Positions 34,112 through 41,650 of a stretch of DNA of 56,787 nt are shown here, in pieces; position 1 is the stretch's first letter, and each line of letters starts with the position of its first letter. The notes under the pieces were generated by a model. It was not told where the DNA came from and ran no database searches. It saw nothing but the letters and a program-made list of their open reading frames with translations. Both the position numbers and the translations under genes were made by a program. Source of the stretch: Collinsella sp. (GTDB lineage: Bacteria; Actinomycetota; Coriobacteriia; Coriobacteriales; Coriobacteriaceae); NCBI GenBank assembly GCA_019414645.1, contig DXLP01000017.1:1-56787 (forward strand), written 5' to 3'.

Positions 34112-34754
34112 ATGCGAGTTCTTATTGCCTGCGAGGAGTCGCAGCGCGTGGCGCTTGAGTTCAGGAAGATGGGACACGAGGCTTACAGCTGCGACCTTGA
34201 GGAAGCGGGGGGGGGGTCACGACCTCATGCACCTCAACGTCGACGCCCTCCAGATGCTCAAGCTCAAGTGGGACCTGGTGATCGCGCACCCGCCATGCAC
34301 GTATCTCACCGTCACCGGCAACCGCTGGTTCGACGAGGGAAAGTACGGTGACAGAGCGCGCGAGCGCAAGGCTAACCGTGAGGCCGCCGTCGAGTTCTTC
34401 ATGGCGTTCGCCAAGTGCAATGCGCCGCACGTCGCAATCGAGAACCCCGTCGGCTGTATGAGCACAAGATGGCGCAAACCGGACCAAATCGTGCAGCCGT
34501 ACATGTTCGGCGACCCGTTCGAAAAGAAGACGTGCCTGTGGCTGAAGGGGCTCGAGCCGCTCAAGCCGACTGATGAGGTCGAGCCTGAGCCGCGCAAGGT
34601 CTTCAAGTCAGGCAACTCCATGCCGGCATGGTACGCGGACGCCTGGCATCTGCCGCCACACGAACGTGCCAAGGTTCGCAGCCGCACGTTCCCGGGCATC
34701 GCAAAGGCGATGGCCAACCAGTGGTGCGAGCAGATCGGGATGGAGGGCGTATAA
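34112..34754 (+). pseudogene. Phage DNA (cytosine-type) methyltransferase, frameshifted at a G10 tract
   Basis: The first frame starts MRVLIACEESQRVALEFRKM and GHEAYSCDLEEAGGG, a typical S-adenosylmethionine-binding start. One frame over the protein continues GHDLMHLNVDALQMLK, DLVIAHPPCTYLTVTGNRWF, IENPVGCMSTRWRKPDQIVQ and FGDPFEKKTCLWLKGL. These are blocks of a common phage family annotated as DNA cytosine methyltransferase. The switch occurs exactly at ten Gs (34207-34216); nine Gs would restore one frame of about 213 residues. It is either phase-variable, decayed, or a sequencing error in the homopolymer. Confidence 0.75.
34207..34216 (+). repeat. Homopolymer tract G10 within the methyltransferase gene
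   Basis: Ten consecutive Gs at the point where the methyltransferase frame breaks. Such tracts slip at replication and are classic on/off switches. Confidence 0.8.
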
Positions 34755-34773
34755 CGCCAGATAAGGAGGAATG

Positions 34774-35178
34774 ATGATTCAACTGCTAAAGGATGCCGAG
34801 GGTCGAGAGATTCCGCTAGATACCAAGGTGCTGTACGGCGGCGGCGGCACGGCCCGAAACATCGTGTACTGGGTGTACACGGTCGATTCCGACCTCGAGA
34901 AAGAGTGGGGGAACTGCTGGCGTGCGGTCACGGACGCGGGCAGGAAACTCGACCCCGAGCTCATGTACCTCACCGAACCCGACAGCTGGGAGAAGCTGGA
35001 AGAGGACTTGGGCAGAGCGTCAAAGCGCGATGCTGTTGTCTCGTGCTGCCGGTACTTTACTGCCGATAAATGCGCTAATTGTCCGATTCACGGCAACGCT
35101 AGCTGCTGCTTACACAAAGAAGAGCTCGCATTCGGGGACATTCTCGACCGCATCCGCAAGCTGAGGGGTGAGGACTGA
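34774..35178 (+). CDS. Hypothetical early protein with C-terminal Cys cluster
   Basis: 134 residues, MIQLLKDAEGREIPLDTKVL at the start. The first 75 residues resemble small phage proteins with an SH3-like start; CCRYF...CANCPIHGNASCC follows, probably metal-binding. AAGGAGG ends four bases before the ATG at 34774; another ATG at 34771 is too close to it. Confidence 0.6.
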   Translation: MIQLLKDAEGREIPLDTKVLYGGGGTARNIVYWVYTVDSDLEKEWGNCWRAVTDAGRKLDPELMYLTEPDSWEKLEEDLGRASKRDAVVSCCRYFTADKCANCPIHGNASCCLHKEELAFGDILDRIRKLRGED

Positions 35179-35390
35179 TGTGCGTCTACTGCGAGAAACC
35201 GCGTAACGACATGAGCCTACAGGCCGACCGTTTCTTCCACAAAGACAAGTCCATGCGCATTAAAGAGACGGCGCCCGGCATGTTCCGAATCGCCGCCGTG
35301 TTCGGGGAAGATGAGCCGAGCTACATGGAGTCGGAGCGCATTAGCTACTGTCCTTTTTGCGGTCGGTTACTAAGGAGTGGGGACGAATGA
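35178..35390 (+). CDS. Small zinc-binding protein (70 residues)
   Basis: MCVYCEKPRND at the start and ISYCPFCGRLLR at the end supply two C-x-x-C pairs. Similar proteins ending in 'YCPFCGR' are widespread in phages of Gram-positive hosts. Overlaps the previous stop by one base. Confidence 0.65.
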   Translation: MCVYCEKPRNDMSLQADRFFHKDKSMRIKETAPGMFRIAAVFGEDEPSYMESERISYCPFCGRLLRSGDE

Positions 35391-35656
35391 CGACACATCG
35401 ACTCAAGGTTTTTATCAAATACGCCGACGCAATCATGAACGGCACCAAGACGTTCGAGGTCCGCAAGAACGACAGGGGCTACGAGGTCGGCGACAAGATC
35501 GTATTCGACGTCGTCACGAACGAAGGCTATGCCGTCGGGGCGGCGGCAAGGCATCCGCTCGGCGGGGCGACCTACCGAATCGACTACATCCTCGACGACT
35601 TCGAGGGCCTCGCCCAGAAATACGTGGCGCTGGCCATATCCAAGGTGGACGAATGA
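35387..35656 (+). CDS. ASCH-like / DUF3850 protein
   Basis: An 89-residue protein with RLKVFIKYADAIMNGTKTFE, VRKNDRGYEVGDKIVF and a terminal YIL-DDF-x-x-L segment, matching DUF3850 of the ASCH/PUA-like RNA-binding superfamily. In phages these small domains are thought to bind RNA or modified bases. The start overlaps the preceding stop (ATGA). Confidence 0.72.
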   Translation: MTTHRLKVFIKYADAIMNGTKTFEVRKNDRGYEVGDKIVFDVVTNEGYAVGAAARHPLGGATYRIDYILDDFEGLAQKYVALAISKVDE

Positions 35657-35700
35657 TTACCGATGAAGAACGCCGCAATGTAGCGGCGAAGGAGGTCTAG
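35653..35700 (+). CDS. Mini-ORF (15 residues), possible remnant
   Basis: MITDEERRNVAAKEV overlaps the preceding stop and resembles the start of the gene at 36199 (SDERREVAQKLRE). It may be a truncated relative, or just a leader carrying the AAGGAGG ribosome site of the next gene. Confidence 0.3.
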   Translation: MITDEERRNVAAKEV

Positions 35701-35702
35701 CT

Positions 35703-36212
35703 ATGGCATACAGCGACTATGGCGCGTTCGTGTACCTCAACGGCGAGCGCAGAACCGATAAGGAGGACGTAGGCGTATACGACACCGACGAGGCTTCCCT
35801 GCCTACTGGACTCCGCGTGTACGCGAACATCATGAAGCACTCTGGCGGCTGCGAGTGGTTCGAGTTCTCGCACCATGGAGTCATGGGAGACGGCAGCGTC
35901 CGCGTCGGGTGCTACAAGCAGTATTGGCCAGAGGTCTACGAGTGGGAGGAGGGTAAGGACAAGCCGACCAAATACACGTTCGATGACCTTTCCCGCAAGT
36001 TCGGGTGGGACGATTACGAGGAGTACGACAACACGAGGTACGCCGCCGACAAGTACGACAAGGAGTTCGACTTTTTGGGATGGCACTTCCACTTCTGGGG
36101 CGACGATAACGGCGGTACTCCGAGGTACGGAGCGACCATGAGCCGCGACGGAGAGATCTGGGAGTGCGACTATGACTGTATGTTCGGAGCTGGTTTCGAT
36201 GACATTCACTAG
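35703..36212 (+). CDS. Hypothetical phage protein (169 residues)
   Basis: Acidic and aromatic-rich: MAYSDYGAFVYLNGERRTDK, YDTDEASLPTGLRVYANIM, FLGWHFHFWGDDNG. No family recognised. AAGGAGGTCTAGCT precedes the ATG. The 3' end overlaps the start of the next gene. Confidence 0.65.
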   Translation: MAYSDYGAFVYLNGERRTDKEDVGVYDTDEASLPTGLRVYANIMKHSGGCEWFEFSHHGVMGDGSVRVGCYKQYWPEVYEWEEGKDKPTKYTFDDLSRKFGWDDYEEYDNTRYAADKYDKEFDFLGWHFHFWGDDNGGTPRYGATMSRDGEIWECDYDCMFGAGFDDIH

Positions 36213-36552
36213 CGACGAGCGCCGCGAGGTAGCGCAGAAGCTACGCGAGAAAAAGAAGGAATTCTTCGGCGAGCGCAGCTGGTTCCCGCAGGACCTGATT
36301 CTCTACCAGAGCATGTATCTCACGGCCATCGACGAGTGTCTGCCGGACGGCGAGTGCGGATTCGACGTCCTCGCCGACCTTATCGACCGAGGCGAGTGCG
36401 AGAACGTCTACGACGGGAGCGTCCAGGACTCATGCGACAACGGCTTCTTATGCTCGGTCTGCGGCTGCAAGGTCGAGGACGAGGAACACTACCGCGTGAG
36501 CGGCGTCTGGAACTTCTGCCCGGGATGCGGGAGGAGGGTGGTAAAGAGATGA
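36199..36552 (+). CDS. Hypothetical phage protein with zinc ribbon
   Basis: 117 residues: an N-terminal helix TSDERREVAQKLREKKKEFF, an acidic middle, and C-terminal FLCSVCGCKV...WNFCPGCGRRV, a zinc ribbon. This architecture is common in Coriobacteriia phage proteins. ATG at 36199 or, nine codons earlier, 36172; both have weak ribosome sites. Confidence 0.6.
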   Translation: MTFTSDERREVAQKLREKKKEFFGERSWFPQDLILYQSMYLTAIDECLPDGECGFDVLADLIDRGECENVYDGSVQDSCDNGFLCSVCGCKVEDEEHYRVSGVWNFCPGCGRRVVKR

Positions 36553-36725
36553 TCGTCGTCGAGAAGAAGGGCGTGCCCGAAAACTGCACGACATGCCTTT
36601 ACGGACGACCCAACGGTTGCGCCCACGCCGACCGCCAGAAGGACTGGATGCGCTACCGCGTGTGGATGGGCCTCGAGCGGTGCCCGAGTTGGTGGCTCGA
36701 CCAAAAACGATTCGAGAGGGCGTGA
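36549..36725 (+). CDS. Small protein with Cys residues (58 residues)
   Basis: MIVVEKKGVPENCTTCLYGR... holds C-x-x-C, a third Cys and a final W-W. Overlaps the preceding stop. No family. Confidence 0.55.
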   Translation: MIVVEKKGVPENCTTCLYGRPNGCAHADRQKDWMRYRVWMGLERCPSWWLDQKRFERA

Positions 36726-36729
36726 CGCG

Positions 36730-36966
36730 ATGGCGACCGAGTACGTTCTGGATGCCGATAAGATCGCGCACTGGCGCATCGACAACCACGTGCCGCTGAA
36801 GCAGCTGGCGCGCGCCGCCGGGGTGAACCTCAGCAGCCTGAGCCACGCCATCTGCGGCGGCAGGGAAGTGAAGATGAACCTGCTGCTCAATCTGGCGAAT
36901 GCGAGGGGCGAAGACCCGCGGGACATCGTGAAGCCCAAAGCACTTGCAAGTCAGGAGACAAAATGA
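36730..36966 (+). CDS. XRE-like HTH protein (78 residues)
   Basis: DKIAHWRIDNHVPLKQLARA plus AGVNLSSLSHAICGGREVKM forms a helix-turn-helix, with a short tail. It sits at the end of the early region and might regulate later genes; no operator was found nearby. Confidence 0.68.
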   Translation: MATEYVLDADKIAHWRIDNHVPLKQLARAAGVNLSSLSHAICGGREVKMNLLLNLANARGEDPRDIVKPKALASQETK

Positions 36967-37151
36967 GATTCGAGATAATCGAGCGCCACATCATCGACGT
37001 GCCGGACAGCGAGCTCACGGACGGCGGGCGCCCACTGGGCGAGATGACGCTCACCGATGTTCTCGACGTCATCGCGGAGAACCCGCACAGGTTCATCGAA
37101 CAGTACGAGGTGTACTGCGAGGAGGTGATTCGCCTTGGGGGCAAGCTGTGA
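36963..37151 (+). CDS. Hypothetical small protein (62 residues)
   Basis: MRFEIIERHIIDVPDSELTD at the start, acidic, ending EVIRLGGKL. Overlaps the genes before and after. No family recognised. Confidence 0.55.
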   Translation: MRFEIIERHIIDVPDSELTDGGRPLGEMTLTDVLDVIAENPHRFIEQYEVYCEEVIRLGGKL

Positions 37152-37419
37152 GCCGGGCTACAATCTCCCGGACGGATGCACCGACGCGGCAATCGACAGG
37201 CACTTCGGCGAGGGCAAGCCCACGTGCGCCGAGTGCGCCAAGATGCACGAGTGCTGCTGCGACTACGGCATCTGCGAGGTGGAGTTCGACGACGCCTTCC
37301 GGGAGAAGTTCGACGGGGCGGACGCGGAGCCGAGCGACGTCGCCTACTGGGCGCTCCCATGGATGGCTAATCATATGAGGGACATGCAGGAGGAAGCGTG
37401 CGCCATGTTCTGTGGCTGA
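37135..37419 (+). CDS. Cysteine-rich protein (94 residues)
   Basis: CAECAKMHECCCDYGICEVEF is a dense Cys cluster, then acidic helices. The start appears to be the TTG at 37135, preceded by GGAGGTGATTCGCC, inside the previous gene. Unusual start, but no ATG is available before the Cys cluster. Confidence 0.5.
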   Translation: MGASCEPGYNLPDGCTDAAIDRHFGEGKPTCAECAKMHECCCDYGICEVEFDDAFREKFDGADAEPSDVAYWALPWMANHMRDMQEEACAMFCG

Positions 37420-37520
37420 TGCCGCTGGCGGCGCTCACCGCGCTGCTAGCGTTGGCGGCGAGGTCCGCATGGGCGCTCACCGTGGTTTTGACTGTTCTCG
37501 TGCGCATGGCGTGCGGGTGA
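37398..37520 (+). CDS. Small membrane peptide (40 residues)
   Basis: The GTG start at 37398 has CAGGAGGAAGC directly upstream. Almost wholly hydrophobic (LWLMPLAALTALLALAA then ALTVVLTVLV), so two short membrane helices or one long one. Role unknown; a holin-like peptide would be unusual here. Confidence 0.5.
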   Translation: MRHVLWLMPLAALTALLALAARSAWALTVVLTVLVRMACG

Positions 37521-37534
37521 GATTGGAGGTTTGA

Positions 37535-37657
37535 ATGGACGAGATCGGAAGGCTAATTGGCAAGCTCATCGGGTGCCTCATCATGGCCGCGCTCGTGCTG
37601 CTTTGCATCGCCGCCGTGCTGTGGTGCATGCAGCTGGTCGTGGGGCTGGTCGCATGA
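37535..37657 (+). CDS. Small membrane peptide (40 residues)
   Basis: MDEIGRLIGKLIGCLIMAAL, then VLLCIAAVLWCMQLVVGL: one long membrane helix with a polar N-terminus. TTGGAGGTTTGA precedes the ATG, and the stop overlaps the next ATG. Confidence 0.5.
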   Translation: MDEIGRLIGKLIGCLIMAALVLLCIAAVLWCMQLVVGLVA

Positions 37658-37854
37658 GCGCCGCAGATATGGTGGCGCGGCAGCTCCGCGATGCCGCGTC
37701 CCTGCTGTATTCCATGGCGGACGACGTGAGCAGGGACATCGACGAGAGGTTCGTGCTGCCGCCCATCACGCTCACCATCGAGATAGGCGCCACCGACGAG
37801 ACCCCGACCCTGTCGGTGAAGAAGCGTTATATCGCGAGGAAGCGCCTGGCATGA
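37654..37854 (+). CDS. Hypothetical protein (66 residues)
   Basis: MSAADMVARQLRDAASLLYS, an amphipathic helical N-terminus followed by a beta segment ITLTIEIGA. Overlaps both neighbours. No family recognised. Confidence 0.55.
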   Translation: MSAADMVARQLRDAASLLYSMADDVSRDIDERFVLPPITLTIEIGATDETPTLSVKKRYIARKRLA

Positions 37855-38132
37855 CGTGGAGCTCCAACGGCAACGCCGAGCGCAAGCTCAAGGCGAGGCT
37901 CCGCGCCGAGGGCAGGCCGTGCCACATATGCGGCCAGCCCATAGACTACAGCCTGCCGCCCGGCACGCCGTGGAGCTTCGAGGCCGACCACGTGGTGCCG
38001 AGGGCGAGGGGCGGCGCGGTGCTGGACTACTCGAACCTCGACGCGGCGCACCGCATCTGCAACCAGAGGAAGGGCAAGCACATGCCGGGCGACGCGAGGC
38101 CCGTCGAGATAAGGCGCACGAGGCTGTTCTAA
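37851..38132 (+). CDS. HNH endonuclease
   Basis: 93 residues: CHICGQPIDY, FEADHVVPRARGG, LDAAHRICNQRKGK, the full HNH pattern (C-x-x-C, D-H, H-x-x-C-N-x-x-K). Phage HNH proteins next to terminase genes assist DNA packaging cleavage. It lies 250 bases upstream of terS, fitting that role. Confidence 0.9.
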   Translation: MTWSSNGNAERKLKARLRAEGRPCHICGQPIDYSLPPGTPWSFEADHVVPRARGGAVLDYSNLDAAHRICNQRKGKHMPGDARPVEIRRTRLF

Positions 38133-38379
38133 ACGTTATGGACAACTGAATAGGCGGGACTGAAAGGTCTAACTGGAGGCGCGGTCGTCGGCACGGCTGC
38201 GCCTCACTGCTTTTCTGGGGCGCCTAGCCGCCGATGGCGGGGGCATCGCCCCTCCCCGGGGGTGCACGGACACCCATCGCTGCCAGTGCCGATTTCCCCC
38301 CGCCCTATGACCCCAAGGCGGGGGTGGGCCGCGAATCTCACCCGCATCGCACAATGCGGGCACGAGAAAGGAGGCCGGG
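38133..38379. other. 247-base non-coding stretch before the terminase genes
   Basis: No credible gene. It holds several GC-rich short inverted repeats (around 38215-38270). A late promoter or a packaging start (cos/pac) is possible by position, between the HNH gene and terS, but no defining sequence was recognised. Confidence 0.4.
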
Positions 38380-38811
38380 ATGCCTGAGATGCCGGAATCG
38401 GTCGCATCCGACGACTATCAATCGCAGATCTGGGCGAGCGTCACCGCATCGGGGCGATTCTCCGACGAGGACGCGCCGAACCTCGCGCTGCTGTGCTACT
38501 GGCACGCCGTGGCGAAGGCCGCCGAGGACGCGATGAGCAAGGGCAAGTCCGTGAAGGTGCTCGACCCCGTCGGGTACAAGCCCATCAAGGCCAAGAACGG
38601 GCGGCATGCCATCATGGAGCGCCCGCACCCCGCCGTGTCCGTGCTCAAGCAGGCGACCGCCGAGATACGCGCACTCAACGAGCTGCTCGGGCTGTCGCGC
38701 AAGGCAGTGCCCATCCAGGTGCAGCAGGCGCGTCCGCAGAGCGACGGCGCTAGGGTGTTGAGCCTGATGTTCGCTGACCGCGAGCGCAAGGCCAAGGCGG
38801 CGGGCGCCTGA
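38380..38811 (+). CDS. terS: Terminase small subunit (P27-like)
   Basis: A 143-residue protein with SVATDDY-like start (VASDDYQSQIWASVTASGRF), a helical middle and RPHPAVSVLKQATAEIRALN followed by LLGLSRKA, the C-terminal pattern of P27-type small terminases. It recognises phage DNA for packaging with TerL. AAAGGAGG lies five bases before the ATG. The stop overlaps the terL start. Confidence 0.82.
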   Translation: MPEMPESVASDDYQSQIWASVTASGRFSDEDAPNLALLCYWHAVAKAAEDAMSKGKSVKVLDPVGYKPIKAKNGRHAIMERPHPAVSVLKQATAEIRALNELLGLSRKAVPIQVQQARPQSDGARVLSLMFADRERKAKAAGA

Positions 38812-40232
38812 TGGAGCCAAGGCAGACGCCGACATACGAGGCTAACGTCCCGGAGGACCTCAGCGGGGACGGCGAGATGGCCTGCGAGCTCGCGACCGCG
38901 TACTTCGGCGACCCGCTGCCGTGGCAGCCGCACCTGCTCGACGCGATGCTCGCCCGCGACGCGCGCGACAAGTACCTGCTGCGCACGCTGGGCATCTCCA
39001 TCCCGCGCCAGAACGGAAAGAGCTGGGTCGTGCGCGCAAGGTGCTTCTACGGCGCGCTCAACGGCGAGAAGATCCTGTACACCTGCCAGCATGGCGACAC
39101 CTCCGACCAGATGTTCAAGGAGCTGTCCCAGCCATTCGAGGACGAGGACGAGACCGAGCTGCATGACCTCCTGCTCGCCGTGCGCAAGACGAACGGGCAG
39201 CAGGCCATCAGCCTCAAGAACGGCGGCCTCATCCGCTTCACCACCCGCACCAACTCGCTGGCTCGAGGCAAGACCTACGACGTGCTCATCTACGACGAGG
39301 CGCAGGAGCTCACGGACACGCAGCAGGCGGCGTCCCTGCCGGCAATCTCGGCGAGCGCGATGCGCAACCCGCAGACCATCTACCTCGGAACGCCGCCAGG
39401 CCCCGACAACGTGGGCACCGTGTTCCGCGACCTCCACGACGACGTGCACGAAGGCGAGTCCGAGATGGCGTGGATAGAGTGGGGCGCGGACGAGATAGGC
39501 GACGTCCACGACGAGTCCCGCTGGTACGAGTTCAACCCGTCCATGGGCACCGTGCTCAACTACGAGGCAGTCAAGGGCGAGTCCGAGCAGATGCAGCCGG
39601 ACGTGTTCGCGCGCGAGCGCCTCGGATGGTGGGCGAAGACGGGAGGCTCGCTCCTCTACGCCCTGTCCTCCAAGAAGTGGGATGGGTGCCGGCGCGACTC
39701 GGCGCCCACTGGCGGAAAGCTCGCCTTCGGCGTGAAGTTCTCCGTGGACGGCTCCCGCGCTGCGGTGTCCTGGGCGCTCGCCGACAGGGACGGACCGTCC
39801 TACGTCGAGCTGTACGACGTGATGGGCGCTTCGGGCGGAACGGTCGCGATCTCGGACATGCTCCTGCGCAACCGAGACGAGATCGCGTGCGTCTGCATCG
39901 ACGGCAAGTCCGGAGCGGACGCGCTCAAGCGGCGGATGCTCGACGGCGGTTTCAGCAAGTGCGCACTCGAGATGGGAACCCCGGCAATCGTGCAGGCTGC
40001 GGCGTCGATGCTCAAAGACGAGGTCGACTCGGGCACGCTGTCGCACATCGAGTCGCCGGCGCTCGACGACTCGGCGCGCAAGTCGCTAAAGCGCGACATC
40101 GGCAGGGACGGCTGGGGCTTCGCGGACGGCCCCGACTCCATCGCAGCCCCCATCGAGTCCGCATCGCTCGCCCTCTGGGCGGCTAGAACAACGAAACGAG
40201 ACCCGCGAAGGGAACAGGAGGCCAGCTTCTGA
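38811..40232 (+). CDS. terL: Terminase large subunit
   Basis: A 473-residue packaging ATPase/nuclease. The N-terminal ATPase has Walker A-like IPRQNGKSW (about residues 64-72), Walker B VLIYDEAQEL (about 157-166) and the coupling motif YLGTPPG. The C-terminal RNase-H-like nuclease includes VSWALADRDG and CIDGKSGADA with candidate metal-binding Asp residues. It threads DNA into the procapsid through the portal and cuts it. Confidence 0.93.
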   Translation: MEPRQTPTYEANVPEDLSGDGEMACELATAYFGDPLPWQPHLLDAMLARDARDKYLLRTLGISIPRQNGKSWVVRARCFYGALNGEKILYTCQHGDTSDQMFKELSQPFEDEDETELHDLLLAVRKTNGQQAISLKNGGLIRFTTRTNSLARGKTYDVLIYDEAQELTDTQQAASLPAISASAMRNPQTIYLGTPPGPDNVGTVFRDLHDDVHEGESEMAWIEWGADEIGDVHDESRWYEFNPSMGTVLNYEAVKGESEQMQPDVFARERLGWWAKTGGSLLYALSSKKWDGCRRDSAPTGGKLAFGVKFSVDGSRAAVSWALADRDGPSYVELYDVMGASGGTVAISDMLLRNRDEIACVCIDGKSGADALKRRMLDGGFSKCALEMGTPAIVQAAASMLKDEVDSGTLSHIESPALDDSARKSLKRDIGRDGWGFADGPDSIAAPIESASLALWAARTTKRDPRREQEASF

Positions 40233-41650
40233 TGGCAGCAGTGAACATGGAACTGGCGGGGCAGGTAGCATCCGCCGCAGGCTTGGAGCCGGGGGACGCG
40301 GCGCTCGTCCGCGAGCTCATGACCGTTTGGCGCGAGCACAGAACGAGCAACCTCGAGCGCGAGGACTACTACCTCGGGCACGTGTCGGTGAAGGACCTCG
40401 GCATCGCCATGCCGGCGAGCCTCGCCAAGAAGATCAACCCGCGCGTGGACTGGCCCCGCAAGGCCGTGCACGCACTCGCCGACCGCTCCATCTTCAACGG
40501 TTATACGTGCGCGGATGAGCAGACGAGCAAGGCCCTCCGCGCCATCTGCGAGTCGAACCAGCTAGAGCGCCTCTACCGCAAGAACCTCATCGGCGAGCTG
40601 AAGCACTGCTGCGGCTTCTGGACCGTGACAGACGGCGGCGGCTACCCGGTCATCTCGGCGTACCCCGCCACCGCGGCGGCGGCGCTCTGGGACGACGCTC
40701 GCAAGGCCATCAGGGCGGGACTCGTCGTGGCTGAGTCCAAGAAGATGCCCGGCGACACCGAGCGCGTGCCGACCGTGGTGCACCTGCTCACCGACGACAG
40801 CCTCGTGGTGCTCACGCGCGACGGCGGCTCGTGGGTAGCCGAGTACCGCGAGCACTCGATGGGGCGCTGCCTCATGGAGCCGATGGCACACGGCGCGACG
40901 CTCGAGCGCCCCTTCGGCACCTCGCGCATAAGCCGCTCCGTGATGAGCATCACCGACGACGCCATCCGGCAGCGCGCCCGAATGGAGGTCGCCGCCGAGG
41001 CCGCGACCCTGCCGCAGACTTGGCTACTGGGCACCTACAAGAAGATGCTCAACGACGGCAACAAGTACGACGCCTCGATGGGCGCGGTCAACGAGATCAC
41101 GAAAGACCCGGACGGCGACAAGCCCACGGTCTGGCAGTCCGCGCAGCTCCAGATGGCACCGCTCACGGAGTACCTGCGCCAGCTCGCCTGCCAGATGTCG
41201 GCCGTGACCAACGTGCCGGTGAGCTTCTTCGGCGTGTCCAACGACAACCCGTCCTCCTCGGACGCTATCGCCGCGTCCCTGGAGCCCCTGGTCATCGACG
41301 CCAAGAACCTCAACCGCGACAACGGCACGGCGCTGCGCAACGTGGCCTACATGGCGCTCGCCGTGGCGAACGGCACCGATTTCGCCACCGAGCGCGACGC
41401 GGGGCATGAGATCAACCCGCGATTCCTGTCCCCGGCGTACCCGTCCACGGTGAGCCTGTCCGACGCGCTGCTCAAGCAGGTGCAGGCGCTCCCGAAGCTC
41501 GCCAACTCCACGGTGGCCTACGAGATGCTCGACTACACGGACGAGCAGATCCAGCGCATCGAGTCGGATGCCAAGAAGGCGCAGGCGGGCGCGGCTATCG
41601 CATCGCTGTTCGAGCCGAAGGAGGGCGAGAATGGCGGCGGTGCCGACTAG
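40232..41650 (+). CDS. Phage portal protein (SPP1 gp6-like)
   Basis: A 472-residue portal: NLEREDYYLGHVSVKDLGIA near the start, a beta-rich middle and the YLRQLACQMSAVTNVPVSFF segment with SNDNPSSSDAIAASLEPL, characteristic of portals. Twelve copies form the channel at one capsid vertex. It overlaps terL by one base and the MuF-like gene by 20. Confidence 0.9.
   Translation: MAAVNMELAGQVASAAGLEPGDAALVRELMTVWREHRTSNLEREDYYLGHVSVKDLGIAMPASLAKKINPRVDWPRKAVHALADRSIFNGYTCADEQTSKALRAICESNQLERLYRKNLIGELKHCCGFWTVTDGGGYPVISAYPATAAAALWDDARKAIRAGLVVAESKKMPGDTERVPTVVHLLTDDSLVVLTRDGGSWVAEYREHSMGRCLMEPMAHGATLERPFGTSRISRSVMSITDDAIRQRARMEVAAEAATLPQTWLLGTYKKMLNDGNKYDASMGAVNEITKDPDGDKPTVWQSAQLQMAPLTEYLRQLACQMSAVTNVPVSFFGVSNDNPSSSDAIAASLEPLVIDAKNLNRDNGTALRNVAYMALAVANGTDFATERDAGHEINPRFLSPAYPSTVSLSDALLKQVQALPKLANSTVAYEMLDYTDEQIQRIESDAKKAQAGAAIASLFEPKEGENGGGAD

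Noticed and set aside
34112..34754. Programmed ribosomal frameshift in the methyltransferase
   Set aside because: A long G run could allow slippage, but this family is not known to use it; tract-length variation, decay or sequencing error are simpler.
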